From contig NZ_LAHO01000019.1 of the NCBI RefSeq assembly GCF_000987775.1, positions 1 to 64,000 of the forward strand: a stretch of DNA of 64,000 bases, read 5' to 3'. Positions 15,131 through 24,756 of the stretch are shown here, piece by piece; positions within the stretch are counted from its first letter, which is position 1, and each line of letters begins with the position of its first letter. Below the pieces are notes generated by a model, which was given only the letters and a program-made list of their open reading frames with translations, was not told the origin of the DNA and searched no databases. This DNA is from Arsukibacterium ikkense (GTDB lineage: Bacteria > Pseudomonadota > Gammaproteobacteria > Enterobacterales > Alteromonadaceae). The translations under genes were made by a program, and so were the position numbers.

Positions 15131-18100
15131 ATGTGTACTCAAAATCCTGAAAATTGTATGTTTTTCTATAAACTTATGCCTCAACTCATTCGAAAGCAAC
15201 GCCGTCTTGTCATTGTGGTTACTTTGCTGGTCCTTGCGCTGGCCTTACTGTTGAGTGTCAGCCTGGTGCTTTATCTGGCCGAACAACGACAACAGCAACA
15301 GCAACGTCAGGTTGCTGAAACAGCCAGTAATTTTACTTATGCGTTGCAGCAGGAACTGAGCCGCGAACTTAGCGCTGCCCATGCGTTAGCCGCTTTTGTC
15401 AGGCAGCAGGATGGTGATATTAGCCAGTTCAATCAGTTTGCCCGTAAACTTTTTCCTTATTATAAAAACGTGACTGCTTTTTCGTTAGCTCCGGGAGGAT
15501 CCGTGGCGGCGGTTTATCCGTTGAGCGACAACCAAAACTTACTGGGCTATGAAATTCTGACTGATCCGCAGCAGGCCGCTGCTGCTAAAGCCAGCATAGC
15601 CAGCAATACCATTAATGTGACGGGCCCTTATCAGCTAAAGCAAGGTGGCGAAGGTGTCATTGGCAGACTGGCGATATATTCTGATCCAGCGCAGCAAGTC
15701 TGGTGGGGGCTGGTTAATGTTACCTTACGTCTGGCAGATTTAAACAGCCTGGCGCGGCTTGATAGCATGCAGCAACAAGGGCTGCAGTTTCGTTTAACAA
15801 GACTATCGTCCGACCACAGCGCCCCTGAGCTGATCCGCCAGTCTGATACTGAAATTTTTAAGCAGCCACTCATTCAGTCAATCGCATTGGGAGATACCAA
15901 CTGGCAACTGCAATTAGTACCCAAATCAGGCTGGAGTAACAAACTGATATTATATCGTCAACTGGCACTGGCGATGTTATTCAGTGTTATGCTGGCGGCA
16001 CTGGTGGCGCAACTTATCCAAACCCGAATTCATAAATATCAATTAGAAACTCTGGTCAGCCAGCGTACAGCCGCCTTACATACTGAGTTGCAGCGGCAGA
16101 AGTCGTTTATTTCGGCTTCAAACACAGGTAGCTGGGAGTTTAAACAACAAACTAATCAGCTATATGGCGGTTTTGAATATTATGCACAGCTTGGCTATAA
16201 CCAAGCTGAATTTGCTAACAACCAACCCAACAATCTGCATGAATGCTGGACAAACTTAATACATCCTGCCGATAAAGCCCAAGCTTGCGCCATTTTTCAG
16301 CAATATCTTCAGCATAGCGAGCCTGATAGTATTTATGAGAATACGTTTCGAATGCGGCACGCTGATGGCGGCTGGCGCTGGATACTGTCACGCGGTAAAT
16401 CGCTGCTGGATGAGCACGGCTGGAAAACGGGGCTAAGTGTAGGCATTCATCTGGATATCACGGCACGAAAAGAAGCAGAACTGCAATTACAACTACTGGC
16501 CCGCATTTTTGAACAAAGCTCAGAGGGGGTACTTATTACCAATGCTGAGCAAAAAATTGTTATGGTTAACAACGCATTTAGTAAAATTAGTGGCTATAGC
16601 GCAGCAGAAGTCATGGGTAAAAACCCTAAAATTCTGGCATCCGGCCGTCAGGATAAAAGCTTTTACAGCAACATGTGGCAGGCTATAGCCAGCCAAGGCA
16701 GCTGGCAAGGCGAAATTTGGAACCGGCGCAAGGATGGCACGCCTTATCCGGAATGGCTCTCTGTCAGCCAGATCACTGATGAACATCAGCTGGTTAGCCA
16801 TTATGTCGCCCTGTTTAGTGATATTAGCCAGTATAAAGAAGATGAAGCGCAAATAAAGTTTCTGGCGAACTACGATCCACTAACCCAGTTACCCAACCGT
16901 AGCTTATTGGTAGACCGAACTGAGCAGGCGCTGATGCATGCCAAACGCAACAGCCAACCATTTGCCATGCTACTGATGGACTTAGATCGCTTTAAACAAA
17001 TCAATGAAACTCTGGGCCATGAAATGGGTGATGAGCTGCTTATTCAAGTGGCAAAGCGCTTGCGCAAACTATGTCGGGCGGAAGATACTCTGTGCCGGCT
17101 TGGCGGAGACGAATTTGTATTGGTATTGCCTGAAGCTGATGCCAATAGTGCAGCTCACTTAGCAGAAAGAATGCTGCCGCTGATTCTGCAGCCCTATTAT
17201 CTTGACGACCATGAACTTAACCTGTCGATGTCTATTGGTATTGCAATGTACCCAGAAGACGGCCAGAAATTTCATCAACTTTACAAACATGCTGACATTG
17301 CTATGTATCGGGCAAAAGAAAGTGGCCGTAACCGCTACTCGTTTTTCACTGCTGATATGCAGCAATTTCACACCCGTAACCTGCTATTGGAAAATGCGCT
17401 GCGCCGGGCCATTGACCGTAACCAGCTTAGTCTGGTTTATCAGCCACAGTACTCATTAGTTGATCAACAGCTGTTTGGTTTTGAAGCCTTGCTACGCTGG
17501 CACCATGACGACTTTGGTCAGGTATCGCCAGCCGAATTTATTCCACTGGCCGAGCGCAGTGGTTTAATTGTTGCAATTGGTGAGTGGGTTATTATAACGG
17601 CCCTGCAGCAACTGGCTCAATGGCATAATTCAGGCTATCGCCAGTTAAATATGGCAATAAATTTATCCAGTATTCAATTCAGGCAAGAGAATTTACAACA
17701 ATTTGTGTATAACGCTATTGAATTTAGTGGCGTACCGGCAAACTGTGTAGAGCTGGAAATTACCGAAAGCGCCATGGCTGAGCAACCAGAAAAGGCTATC
17801 GCGTTAATTACCGGGCTAAGAGCTAGCGGTCTGAATATTGCTATCGATGATTTTGGAACTGGTTATTCCTCGCTCAGTTACCTTAAACGTTTTGCATTAA
17901 CGAAACTAAAGATAGATCAGTCTTTTGTTCGTGATTTACTTAAAAACAGTCAGGATAAAGCCATTGTCAGAGCCATTATTAATATGGCGGCTAATTTAGG
18001 GTTAAAAACCATCGCTGAAGGGGTAGAGACTGAACAACAACGCGACTTATTAATTCAACTGGGGTGTGATGAAATACAAGGTTATTATTACAGTAAACCA

Positions 18101-18157
18101 CTGCCAGCCGGGCAGGCAAGTGAGTTTATTCAGCAACAGTTGCAATCTAATACTTGA
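15131..18157 (+). CDS. Membrane CHASE-PAS-PAS-GGDEF-EAL protein
   Basis: A 1008-residue cyclic di-GMP enzyme. A first transmembrane helix (about 25-48), a periplasmic CHASE-type sensor (about 80-260), a second helix (about 283-300), two PAS domains (about 330-450 and 455-570), GGDEF (about 575-740) and EAL (about 755-1000). GGDEF is intact (RLGGDEF, motif at 658-662) with the I-site RAED just before it. EAL is intact (FEALLRW at 785-787, DDFGTGYSSLSYLKRF). Both synthesis and breakdown of c-di-GMP are therefore possible. No clear Shine-Dalgarno site decides between ATG codons at 15131, 15158 and 15176. Confidence 0.93.
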   Translation: MCTQNPENCMFFYKLMPQLIRKQRRLVIVVTLLVLALALLLSVSLVLYLAEQRQQQQQRQVAETASNFTYALQQELSRELSAAHALAAFVRQQDGDISQFNQFARKLFPYYKNVTAFSLAPGGSVAAVYPLSDNQNLLGYEILTDPQQAAAAKASIASNTINVTGPYQLKQGGEGVIGRLAIYSDPAQQVWWGLVNVTLRLADLNSLARLDSMQQQGLQFRLTRLSSDHSAPELIRQSDTEIFKQPLIQSIALGDTNWQLQLVPKSGWSNKLILYRQLALAMLFSVMLAALVAQLIQTRIHKYQLETLVSQRTAALHTELQRQKSFISASNTGSWEFKQQTNQLYGGFEYYAQLGYNQAEFANNQPNNLHECWTNLIHPADKAQACAIFQQYLQHSEPDSIYENTFRMRHADGGWRWILSRGKSLLDEHGWKTGLSVGIHLDITARKEAELQLQLLARIFEQSSEGVLITNAEQKIVMVNNAFSKISGYSAAEVMGKNPKILASGRQDKSFYSNMWQAIASQGSWQGEIWNRRKDGTPYPEWLSVSQITDEHQLVSHYVALFSDISQYKEDEAQIKFLANYDPLTQLPNRSLLVDRTEQALMHAKRNSQPFAMLLMDLDRFKQINETLGHEMGDELLIQVAKRLRKLCRAEDTLCRLGGDEFVLVLPEADANSAAHLAERMLPLILQPYYLDDHELNLSMSIGIAMYPEDGQKFHQLYKHADIAMYRAKESGRNRYSFFTADMQQFHTRNLLLENALRRAIDRNQLSLVYQPQYSLVDQQLFGFEALLRWHHDDFGQVSPAEFIPLAERSGLIVAIGEWVIITALQQLAQWHNSGYRQLNMAINLSSIQFRQENLQQFVYNAIEFSGVPANCVELEITESAMAEQPEKAIALITGLRASGLNIAIDDFGTGYSSLSYLKRFALTKLKIDQSFVRDLLKNSQDKAIVRAIINMAANLGLKTIAEGVETEQQRDLLIQLGCDEIQGYYYSKPLPAGQASEFIQQQLQSNT

Positions 18158-18170
18158 TTAACTGCACTAT

Positions 18171-18226
18171 CAGTAACAAAAAAGGTGCCGTAGCAGTAAC
18201 AAAAAAGGTGCCGTAGCACCTTTTTT
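18171..18226 (+). terminator. Terminator with an internal 23-base tandem duplication
   Basis: A 23-base unit beginning cagtaacaaaaaaggtgccg occurs twice in direct contact (18171-18193 and 18194-18216). The second copy completes an 11-bp stem AAAAAAGGTGC / GCACCTTTTTT with loop CGTA and a T tract (18201-18226). It terminates the GGDEF-EAL gene and, by symmetry, the convergent folE. The first copy lacks the right arm. Confidence 0.88.
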
Positions 18227-18248
18227 TACTATAACTTACCAGTTGTCA

Positions 18249-18893
18249 TTAATAACGCGCGAGAAACTCAGCTCTTGTCCGGCCATCATCTTTAAAAATA
18301 CCACCAAGCGCTGTCGTTTGCGTTTTGGAATTCATATCCATCACGCCTCGCGATTTGACACAGTAATGCACTGCATCCATGGTTACCGCCACGTCTTTGG
18401 TTTGCAGCAAGGCTTGCAAGGCCAGCAATATTTGCTGAGTCAACCGCTCTTGTACCTGTGGGCGCTGCGCAAAAAAGCGAACAATCCGGTTTATTTTTGA
18501 TAAACCAATAATTCTACCCTGCGGAATATAAGCCACAGTAGCACTGCCATCAATGGTGACAAAATGGTGCTCGCAGGTGCTGGTGAAGCTGATATCTTTC
18601 ACCTTAACCATTTCCCGCACCTGCATTTTGTTTTCAATCAGGGCTATTTTGGGAAAATTCTGATAATTCAGGCCACCAAAAATTTCATCAACATACATTT
18701 TAGCAATGCGATGCGGCGTCTCTCTCAGGCTGTCATCAGCTAAATCGAGGCCAAGCGTACTGACCACCTGTGTCATTAACTGTGAAATCTTCTGATACTT
18801 TTCATCTCTGGACAGGCCATTATCCAGCATGGGCGTTTCAAGCCCCTGCGCTTCCAGCGCACTGCGCACTATAATAGCTTCTTCTGACAACAT
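18249..18893 (-). CDS. folE: GTP cyclohydrolase I
   Basis: FolE converts GTP to 7,8-dihydroneopterin triphosphate, the first step of folate and pterin synthesis. The 214-residue protein has the zinc ligands in STCEHHFV and VHYCVKSRG and the motif [10 protein letters not shown]. Length is near E. coli FolE (222). The product could also feed the pterin cofactor of PhhA encoded further right in this window. Single gene, convergent with the GGDEF-EAL gene and sharing its terminator. Confidence 0.97.
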   Translation of the reverse strand: MLSEEAIIVRSALEAQGLETPMLDNGLSRDEKYQKISQLMTQVVSTLGLDLADDSLRETPHRIAKMYVDEIFGGLNYQNFPKIALIENKMQVREMVKVKDISFTSTCEHHFVTIDGSATVAYIPQGRIIGLSKINRIVRFFAQRPQVQERLTQQILLALQALLQTKDVAVTMDAVHYCVKSRGVMDMNSKTQTTALGGIFKDDGRTRAEFLARY

Positions 18894-19005
18894 ATTTTAA
18901 ATCCAACTAAACGCTGTGTTGTGCTTTTACGTCACAACAAAACCTATAGTTTAGTAAATAACTCAACTTTCTGCGAAAAAGTCACCAATGGTGGATTTTC
19001 CGCGC

Positions 19006-19359
19006 TTACTGAACCCGAGCTAAGGATTCCAGCAGCTCACGTGGCTCGACTTCCGGGCCATTTAGCGATTCATCCCAGTTGGTACCAATTAGTACGCCAT
19101 CGTCATACATTTCTTTTAACCAGCCATCACAAAATACGTCCAGCGGAATGGCTTCAGGCTTATAACCGGCCCATTCATCTGAGCAATGAGCCTGTGCATC
19201 AGCTTTATTTGACCAAAATGGCATCACATCGGTTTCTTCAAATTCAACTGATTCTACTACTAATAAATCCTCACCATCAGCCAAGGTCCACACCACGCCA
19301 TTGGTTTTGGCTTCCTCAACAAATTTCTGATAACTTGGATCGTGTTCAAACTCGGCCAT
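19006..19359 (-). CDS. DUF2750 family protein
   Basis: 117 residues, acidic and without signal peptide or membrane segment. The sequence (YQKFVEEAKTNGVVWTLADG, then PFWSNKADAQAHCSDEWAGYKP) matches the DUF2750 family as I remember it. A small soluble protein of unknown role, monocistronic between folE and ettA. Intergenic space on both sides shows no further gene. Confidence 0.82.
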   Translation of the reverse strand: MAEFEHDPSYQKFVEEAKTNGVVWTLADGEDLLVVESVEFEETDVMPFWSNKADAQAHCSDEWAGYKPEAIPLDVFCDGWLKEMYDDGVLIGTNWDESLNGPEVEPRELLESLARVQ

Positions 19360-19516
19360 AACATACCTGCATTTTAGTGGCTAATAATGCCAGCTATTAG
19401 AACAGATTTGCCGGGTAAAAAGCCATCATTATCGTTGCGCCAGCCAGTGGCTTTCCCTGTTGGCGTAAAATAACGTACAATTTGCATCATCTTTAATAAC
19501 TGGTTGCAAGAGCACT

Positions 19517-21178
19517 ATGGCGCAATATATTTACTCAATGTATCAGGTGTCGAAAGTTGTCCCACCGAAAAAAACGATCCTCAAAGATATTTCGTTGTCA
19601 TTTTTCCCGGGAGCCAAAATTGGCGTGTTGGGTTTAAACGGGTCAGGCAAATCGACACTGCTTAGAATTATGGCCGGCGTCGATACCGAATTTGAAGGAG
19701 AAGCCCGGCCACTGGCCGGCACCAAAATAGGCTATTTGCCGCAGGAGCCAGTGCTGGATACCAGCAAAACGGTGCGTGAAATTGTCGAAGAAGCGGTTGT
19801 GGATGTCAAAGAGGCCTTTAGCCGGCTGGATCAGGTGTATGCTGCTTATGCTGAAGAAAACGCTGACTTTGACGCCTTAGCACGCGAGCAAGGCGAACTG
19901 GAAGCGCTTATTCAGGCTAAAGATGGCCATAACCTGGAGAATACGCTGGAACGCGCGGCCGATGCGCTGCGCCTGCCGCCCTGGGATGCCAATATTGGCC
20001 ACTTATCAGGGGGAGAGCGGCGCCGGGTCGCTATCTGCCGCTTGTTGTTGCAACGGCCGGATATGTTGCTGCTGGATGAGCCTACTAACCACCTGGATGC
20101 CGAGTCGGTTGCCTGGTTAGAGCGCTTTTTGCATGACTACCCGGGCACTGTGGTGGCCATTACCCACGACCGTTATTTCCTCGACAATGTGGCCGGCTGG
20201 ATTTTAGAGCTGGACCGTGGCTATGGTATTCCCTGGGAAGGCAACTACTCGTCCTGGCTGGAGCAAAAGGATGCCCGCTTACAGCAGGAAGAAAAATCTG
20301 AAAATGCCCGCCAGCGTTCGATTAAACAGGAACTGGAGTGGGTACGCACTAACCCCAAAGGCCGCCACGCGAAAAGCAAAGCACGGATGGCCCGCTTTGA
20401 AGAGCTGCAAAGCCAGGAGTTTCAGAAACGTAATGAAACAAACGAGCTGTTTATTCCACCGGGGCCGCGCCTTGGCGATAAGGTGCTGGAAGTTAATCAC
20501 CTGCGCAAGTCGTTTGGTGATCGCCTGCTGATTGATGATTTGACATTCAGTATTCCTAAAGGTGCCATTGTTGGCATTATCGGACCAAATGGCGCCGGTA
20601 AGTCCACCTTATTTAAAATGATCACCGGCAGTGAGCAGCCTGACGGCGGCGAAATCAGTATTGGGGACACCGTGCAGGTTGCCAGTGTTGATCAGTTCCG
20701 CGATAGCATGAACCCGAAGAATACCGTCTGGCAGGAAATTTCTAACGGCCAGGATATGCTGCAAATTGGTAATTTCCAGATCCCCAGCCGGGCTTACGTG
20801 GGCCGTTTTAACTTTAAAGGCAACGACCAGCAAAAGTTTATTGGCGAATTATCGGGTGGTGAGCGCAACCGGGTACATCTTGCGGCACTGTTAAAAGCTG
20901 GTGGCAATATGTTACTGCTGGATGAACCTACCAACGATTTAGACGTCGAAACCCTGCGCGCATTAGAAAACGCTCTGCTCGACTTCCCTGGCTGTGCCAT
21001 GGTGATATCGCACGATCGCTGGTTTCTGGACCGGATAGCCACCCATATTCTGGATTACCGGGACGAAGGCCAGGTAAATTTCTTTGAGGGGAACTATTCT
21101 GACTACGAGGCCTGGTTAAAAGCCACTTATGGTGCAGCGGCACTGGAACCGCACCGGATAAAATATAAGAAAATTTAA
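19517..21178 (+). CDS. ettA: Energy-dependent translational throttle protein (ABC-F)
   Basis: EttA is a cytosolic ABC-F ATPase that binds the ribosomal E site and gates the first peptide bond according to ATP/ADP. The 553-residue protein has two ABC domains: Walker A GLNGSGKS (about 40) and GPNGAGKS (about 356), signatures LSGGERRRVA and LSGGERNRVH, Walker B LLLLDEPTNHLD and LLLDEPTNDLD. A charged linker with KGRHAKSKARMAR joins them. The C-terminus HRIKYKKI is typical. Length matches E. coli (555). Confidence 0.97.
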   Translation: MAQYIYSMYQVSKVVPPKKTILKDISLSFFPGAKIGVLGLNGSGKSTLLRIMAGVDTEFEGEARPLAGTKIGYLPQEPVLDTSKTVREIVEEAVVDVKEAFSRLDQVYAAYAEENADFDALAREQGELEALIQAKDGHNLENTLERAADALRLPPWDANIGHLSGGERRRVAICRLLLQRPDMLLLDEPTNHLDAESVAWLERFLHDYPGTVVAITHDRYFLDNVAGWILELDRGYGIPWEGNYSSWLEQKDARLQQEEKSENARQRSIKQELEWVRTNPKGRHAKSKARMARFEELQSQEFQKRNETNELFIPPGPRLGDKVLEVNHLRKSFGDRLLIDDLTFSIPKGAIVGIIGPNGAGKSTLFKMITGSEQPDGGEISIGDTVQVASVDQFRDSMNPKNTVWQEISNGQDMLQIGNFQIPSRAYVGRFNFKGNDQQKFIGELSGGERNRVHLAALLKAGGNMLLLDEPTNDLDVETLRALENALLDFPGCAMVISHDRWFLDRIATHILDYRDEGQVNFFEGNYSDYEAWLKATYGAAALEPHRIKYKKI

Positions 21179-21212
21179 ACGACCAGCTTAGTCATGCTAA
21201 GTCAGCCGTTAC

Positions 21213-21248
21213 AGACAAAGCAGGCCGCATACGCGGCCTGTTTTGTCT
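21213..21248. terminator. Bidirectional terminator after ettA
   Basis: A 16-bp stem (AGACAAAGCAGGCCGC against GCGGCCTGTTTTGTCT, loop ATAC) between convergent ettA and the binding-protein gene, with A- and T-rich ends on both strands. Confidence 0.88.
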
Positions 21249-21269
21249 GAGTGATCTGCTAGCTGGTAT

Positions 21270-22025
21270 TTAATCAAATTCAGACCGCATCACTTGCCGA
21301 TACAACGCCGTAGCGGCCACCTCACGGTGAGCTTGTTGCAAGGCAGCAACAATCTCAGACGACGTCGCTTTACTGGCGGCCAGATAAGTTTGCTGCTGCA
21401 AAGGCGCTATCGCAAATGCAAACGTTACATGTTCAGGCTTAATACTGAAATGCGTCGCCATCGCGCTTAGTGCATTCGGATCATCAATGATTAGATCTAC
21501 CTTGCCATTGAGCAACAACTGCCAGGATTCGGTAATATCTGCCGCCAGCACCAGCTGACCCGGCTGTCCAAAACCATGCGCAGTTAAAAAGGTCTCGGCA
21601 ATATCATGCCGTTGTACCGCAATGCTGTATTGCTGGGCATCCGCTAACGTATGAAGCACTATATCCTGCCGATGGGCCAGTCTTACAAAGCCAAGCTGAT
21701 AGGCTGCGACCGGCCCAATCCAGTGGAACAATGACTCGCGCTCGGCACTACGGGCTATATTATAAATTAAAGTATCAGGCTGTTGTAATGCCATGCGGTA
21801 TGCTCTCGCCCACGGATACAACTTAATATCGGCGGCCAAACCCGCTTGTTGCAAAACAGCTTGCACCAGCCGGGTACTGTAACCGGCAACTTCACCGTCA
21901 ACCAGGGTCTGATGTGGTGGCGACAGTTCAGTGACCACCTGCAGCTTGCTCGCTTGCAATGCCGCGCTACTGCCGGTAAACAATGCTACTGCTACCATCG
22001 CCAACCATCGGCTAACCAACACCAT
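21270..22025 (-). CDS. Periplasmic solute-binding protein (SBP_bac_3 type)
   Basis: About 251 residues with a signal peptide followed by the family-3 solute-binding fold (LQVVTELSPPHQTLVDGEVAGYSTRLVQAVLQ at the start, LLNGKVDLIIDDPNAL near the middle). Genes of this kind without permease partners are common in Alteromonadales and may serve sensing rather than transport. The start chosen is ATG at 22025, which has GAGGA six bases upstream. Ligand unknown; an amino acid or similar compound is only a family-level guess. Confidence 0.82.
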   Translation of the reverse strand: MVLVSRWLAMVAVALFTGSSAALQASKLQVVTELSPPHQTLVDGEVAGYSTRLVQAVLQQAGLAADIKLYPWARAYRMALQQPDTLIYNIARSAERESLFHWIGPVAAYQLGFVRLAHRQDIVLHTLADAQQYSIAVQRHDIAETFLTAHGFGQPGQLVLAADITESWQLLLNGKVDLIIDDPNALSAMATHFSIKPEHVTFAFAIAPLQQQTYLAASKATSSEIVAALQQAHREVAATALYRQVMRSEFD

Positions 22026-22153
22026 AGTAATTCCTCTGATTACCCGCGGTTTCATTCAACCCGGACCGCAACAAAGTCAGCTTACTGCCAGTTGACAACA
22101 AGCAGCTGCCCTGTTGTTATAACGCCACTTTATCTCTAATACAACCGACTTCT

Positions 22154-22840
22154 ATGACAGTGAATACTCCTTTATCAAAGTTGACTAAATTGCTGCTGCT
22201 AGTCAGCATCAGTTGGTTAATAGTGGCATGCTCTGAGCCTGCCACTCTGACCAATAACAATGAACAAACCGCTGCAACGCCACATAAAGCAGCCAACATG
22301 CTGCAATTTCAGCAAGGTAAACACTACCGATTGGTCGAAAATATCGACGCTGAAAATGCTAAGTCCCCTTATCTGGTGCAGTATTTCTGGTTTGGTTGTC
22401 AGCACTGTCAGCAGTTTGAACCCGTGTTGGAAGCGATTATGCTGCGCCGCCCTGAGCTGAGCCTGGTGCGCAAACATGCCGCTGCGGTGCCGCACTGGCA
22501 AACTGATGCCAGAATATTTTACAGCTTGCAGCAAATGGGACTGGAACATCTTACCGATCCGTTGTTTAAGCTCTACGAAGCAAAACGTCAGCTCACCCCG
22601 CTAGATTTGCAGCAGTTTCTGACAACACATCAGGTTGATCAGGCTGATTTTTTTGAGATAGCGGAGAGCAGCGAACAGGTTGTAGCTAAAATGCGGCGCA
22701 GCAGCAGCGAGATGCAAAATAATAATATCGGCGGGGTGCCGGCGTTGGTAGTAAATGGCCAGTATTTAATCACTCCGACTGCTGAGCTCAATAGCCTGGA
22801 TGCTTATTTAGCGTTAATTGACTATTTACAGAAAAAATAA
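22154..22840 (+). CDS. DsbA-like thioredoxin-fold lipoprotein
   Basis: 228 residues. The lipobox LIVAC (Cys at about 26) makes it a lipoprotein, and the thioredoxin fold carries the active-site motif CQHC in FWFGCQHCQQFEP, with the cis-proline loop at GGVPALVVNGQY. The layout is DsbA-like with a helical insertion, about the normal length for DsbA plus linker. Likely oxidises or exchanges disulfides at the membrane face; partner DsbB is not in the window. No clear Shine-Dalgarno site before the ATG. Confidence 0.85.
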   Translation: MTVNTPLSKLTKLLLLVSISWLIVACSEPATLTNNNEQTAATPHKAANMLQFQQGKHYRLVENIDAENAKSPYLVQYFWFGCQHCQQFEPVLEAIMLRRPELSLVRKHAAAVPHWQTDARIFYSLQQMGLEHLTDPLFKLYEAKRQLTPLDLQQFLTTHQVDQADFFEIAESSEQVVAKMRRSSSEMQNNNIGGVPALVVNGQYLITPTAELNSLDAYLALIDYLQKK

Positions 22841-22867
22841 TCGTCAACCTGGCAATGGCATGCTAAC

Positions 22868-22886
22868 CTAACTGATAATCATTAGC
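22868..22886 (+). promoter_or_regulatory. Fur-box-like site before the small secreted protein
   Basis: CTAACTGATAATCATTAGC matches the Fur consensus at about 14 of 19 positions and lies 19 bases before the next ATG, where it would cover the promoter. Confidence 0.5.
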
Positions 22887-22904
22887 ATTAACTCCGGAGG
22901 TTTT

Positions 22905-23279
22905 ATGAACACTGCTTTAGCCCTTACCATTACGTTAGTCTGTGCTATTTACGCGCCCATCAGCCTGGCTGAGCAACCACGGCCGGATCATTTCAAAGGA
23001 CAACAAGCCGCTACACTTAGCGAAGCGGTTGAATTATTCCGCAATAGTAATGTAACGTTACAAAAGCTTATCGCCGGTGAATTAACCCCTGCGGTGATGG
23101 TCGAAATTCATCAGCTGACTTACACCCTGGAAAATGCGCTGGAGAAAATTCATAGCGAAACCACTCTGCTAAAAGATGTGCTGGAAGAAGTGCATCTGGG
23201 TTCAGAGCATATGGACTTTGCTAAAGTTGAGCATCAGGCGAAGCGTTACCTGGAAACGGCGACTACCCTGATAAAATAG
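22905..23279 (+). CDS. Small secreted helical protein (DUF6746-like)
   Basis: 124 residues with a signal peptide (cleavage near ISLAEQ). The mature protein is nearly all helix, with motifs FKGQQAATLSEAVELF and VEIHQLTYTLENALEKI; I tentatively place it in DUF6746. GGAGG precedes the ATG by four bases. A Fur-box-like site lies just upstream, and the gene ends inside its own terminator stem. It is not in an operon. Function unknown. Confidence 0.75.
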   Translation: MNTALALTITLVCAIYAPISLAEQPRPDHFKGQQAATLSEAVELFRNSNVTLQKLIAGELTPAVMVEIHQLTYTLENALEKIHSETTLLKDVLEEVHLGSEHMDFAKVEHQAKRYLETATTLIK

Positions 23280-23295
23280 CTCGCTATTTTATCAG
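23268..23295 (+). terminator. Terminator overlapping the end of the DUF6746-like gene
   Basis: Perfect 12-bp palindrome CTGATAAAATAG, loop CTCG, CTATTTTATCAG. The left arm contains the last codons and the TAG stop of the gene. Confidence 0.8.
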
Positions 23296-23310
23296 TTCAC
23301 TGCATTATCC

Positions 23311-23335
23311 AGCCTGTTATTGGCAATAACGGGCT
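23311..23335 (-). terminator. Terminator candidate after gdhA
   Basis: AGCC, T, GTTATT, loop GGC, AATAAC, G, GGCT forms an 11-bp stem directly after the gdhA stop (23337). It lacks a strong T tract. Confidence 0.5.
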
Positions 23336-23336
23336 G

Positions 23337-24689
23337 CTATACCACCCCCTGCTGAATCATCGCTTCGGCTACCCGTCGAAAACCGGCAATATTCGCCCCC
23401 AGAATAAAATTAGTGGGCTGTTCCAGCTCTGCCGCTGTCTCACTGGTGCGCTGATAAATGCCCTGCATAATATCTTTCAGTTTCTGGTCGACTTCAGCAA
23501 AACTCCAGCGCTGCATGCTGGCATTCTGGGCCATTTCCAGCTGACTGGTCGCCACCCCGCCGGCATTTGCGGCCTTACCCGGTGCATAAGCTATTTTGGC
23601 TTGAATAAACAGCTCGGCCGCCTCTGCAGTGCAAGGCATATTAGCCCCTTCACATACTGCGATGCAGCCGTTATCCAGCAGGGCCTTTGCATCTGCTGCC
23701 GTTAACTCATTCTGAGTGGCACAAGGGAAAGCAACCTGCCCGGCAAAACGCCAGACGGCATGGCCATCATCCGGGTAGCTATCGCGACTGATGTACTCCG
23801 CATCCGGATGGCGTTTGGCGTAGTCACTCAACCTGCCCTGCTCTACTTCTTTGATTTGTTTCAGGCTCTGCACATCAATACCGCTTTTCTGATAAATTGT
23901 GCCTCCAGAATCAGAACAGCTGACTGGCTTAGCGCCCAGTTCCCGTAATTTTTCAATGGTGTAAATAGCCACGTTACCCGAGCCGGATACCAAACACTCC
24001 TTCCCCTCCAGACTGTCTTTATTGCCCTCAAGCATATGCTCAGCGAAGTAAACACAGCCATAACCGGTGGCCTCTTTGCGCGCCAGTGACCCGCCCCACA
24101 GCAAATCTTTACCGGTCAGTACGCCATCAAAGCTATTGGTTAGCTTTTTATATTGGCCAAACATATAGCCTATTTCGCGTGCTCCCACCCCAATATCGCC
24201 AGCGGGCACATCTGTAGTGGGCCCGATATGCCGGTATAACTCACTCATAAATGCCTGACAAAAGCGCATAATCTCGCCATCTGACTTACCCTTAGGGTCA
24301 AAATTGGCTCCGCCTTTAGCCCCACCCAGCGGTAAGCCGGTAAGGGCATTTTTAAGTACCTGCTCAAACCCCAGAAACTTGATAATGCTGGCGTTAACAC
24401 TGGGATGAAACCGAATACCGCCTTTGTAGGGTCCCAGTGCAGAATTAAACTGTACCCGGTAACCTTTATTTACCTGAACGTTGCCGTTGTCATCGACCCA
24501 GGCCACCCGAAACATAATTTGCCGCTCAGGTTCTACTAACCGCTCGATGATGGCATGCTGACAAAAGCGGCTGTCGACGTCCAGCACTGGCGCTAATGAA
24601 TCCAGTACCTCTTCAACCGCCTGGTAAAACTCAGTTTGGGCCGGGCTGCTCTTTTGCAGCTTAACAATGGTATTGTGGGTATAGGGCAT
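23337..24689 (-). CDS. gdhA: NADP-specific glutamate dehydrogenase
   Basis: GdhA makes glutamate from 2-oxoglutarate and ammonia with NADPH. The 450-residue protein shows the glutamate-binding lysine motif PLGGAKGGANFDPKG, GVGAREIGYMFGQY, the nucleotide-binding loop VSGSGNVAIY and the end FRRVAEAMIQQGVV. Length is that of E. coli GdhA (447), the hexameric NADP type. Single gene; it is divergent from the alpha/beta hydrolase with 67 bases between them. Confidence 0.97.
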   Translation of the reverse strand: MPYTHNTIVKLQKSSPAQTEFYQAVEEVLDSLAPVLDVDSRFCQHAIIERLVEPERQIMFRVAWVDDNGNVQVNKGYRVQFNSALGPYKGGIRFHPSVNASIIKFLGFEQVLKNALTGLPLGGAKGGANFDPKGKSDGEIMRFCQAFMSELYRHIGPTTDVPAGDIGVGAREIGYMFGQYKKLTNSFDGVLTGKDLLWGGSLARKEATGYGCVYFAEHMLEGNKDSLEGKECLVSGSGNVAIYTIEKLRELGAKPVSCSDSGGTIYQKSGIDVQSLKQIKEVEQGRLSDYAKRHPDAEYISRDSYPDDGHAVWRFAGQVAFPCATQNELTAADAKALLDNGCIAVCEGANMPCTAEAAELFIQAKIAYAPGKAANAGGVATSQLEMAQNASMQRWSFAEVDQKLKDIMQGIYQRTSETAAELEQPTNFILGANIAGFRRVAEAMIQQGVV

Positions 24690-24756
24690 AACGTAAACCT
24701 TAAGAAATTTACCAATAAATCGTTGATACCAGCTGTTAACGAGGGAAACACTGACG

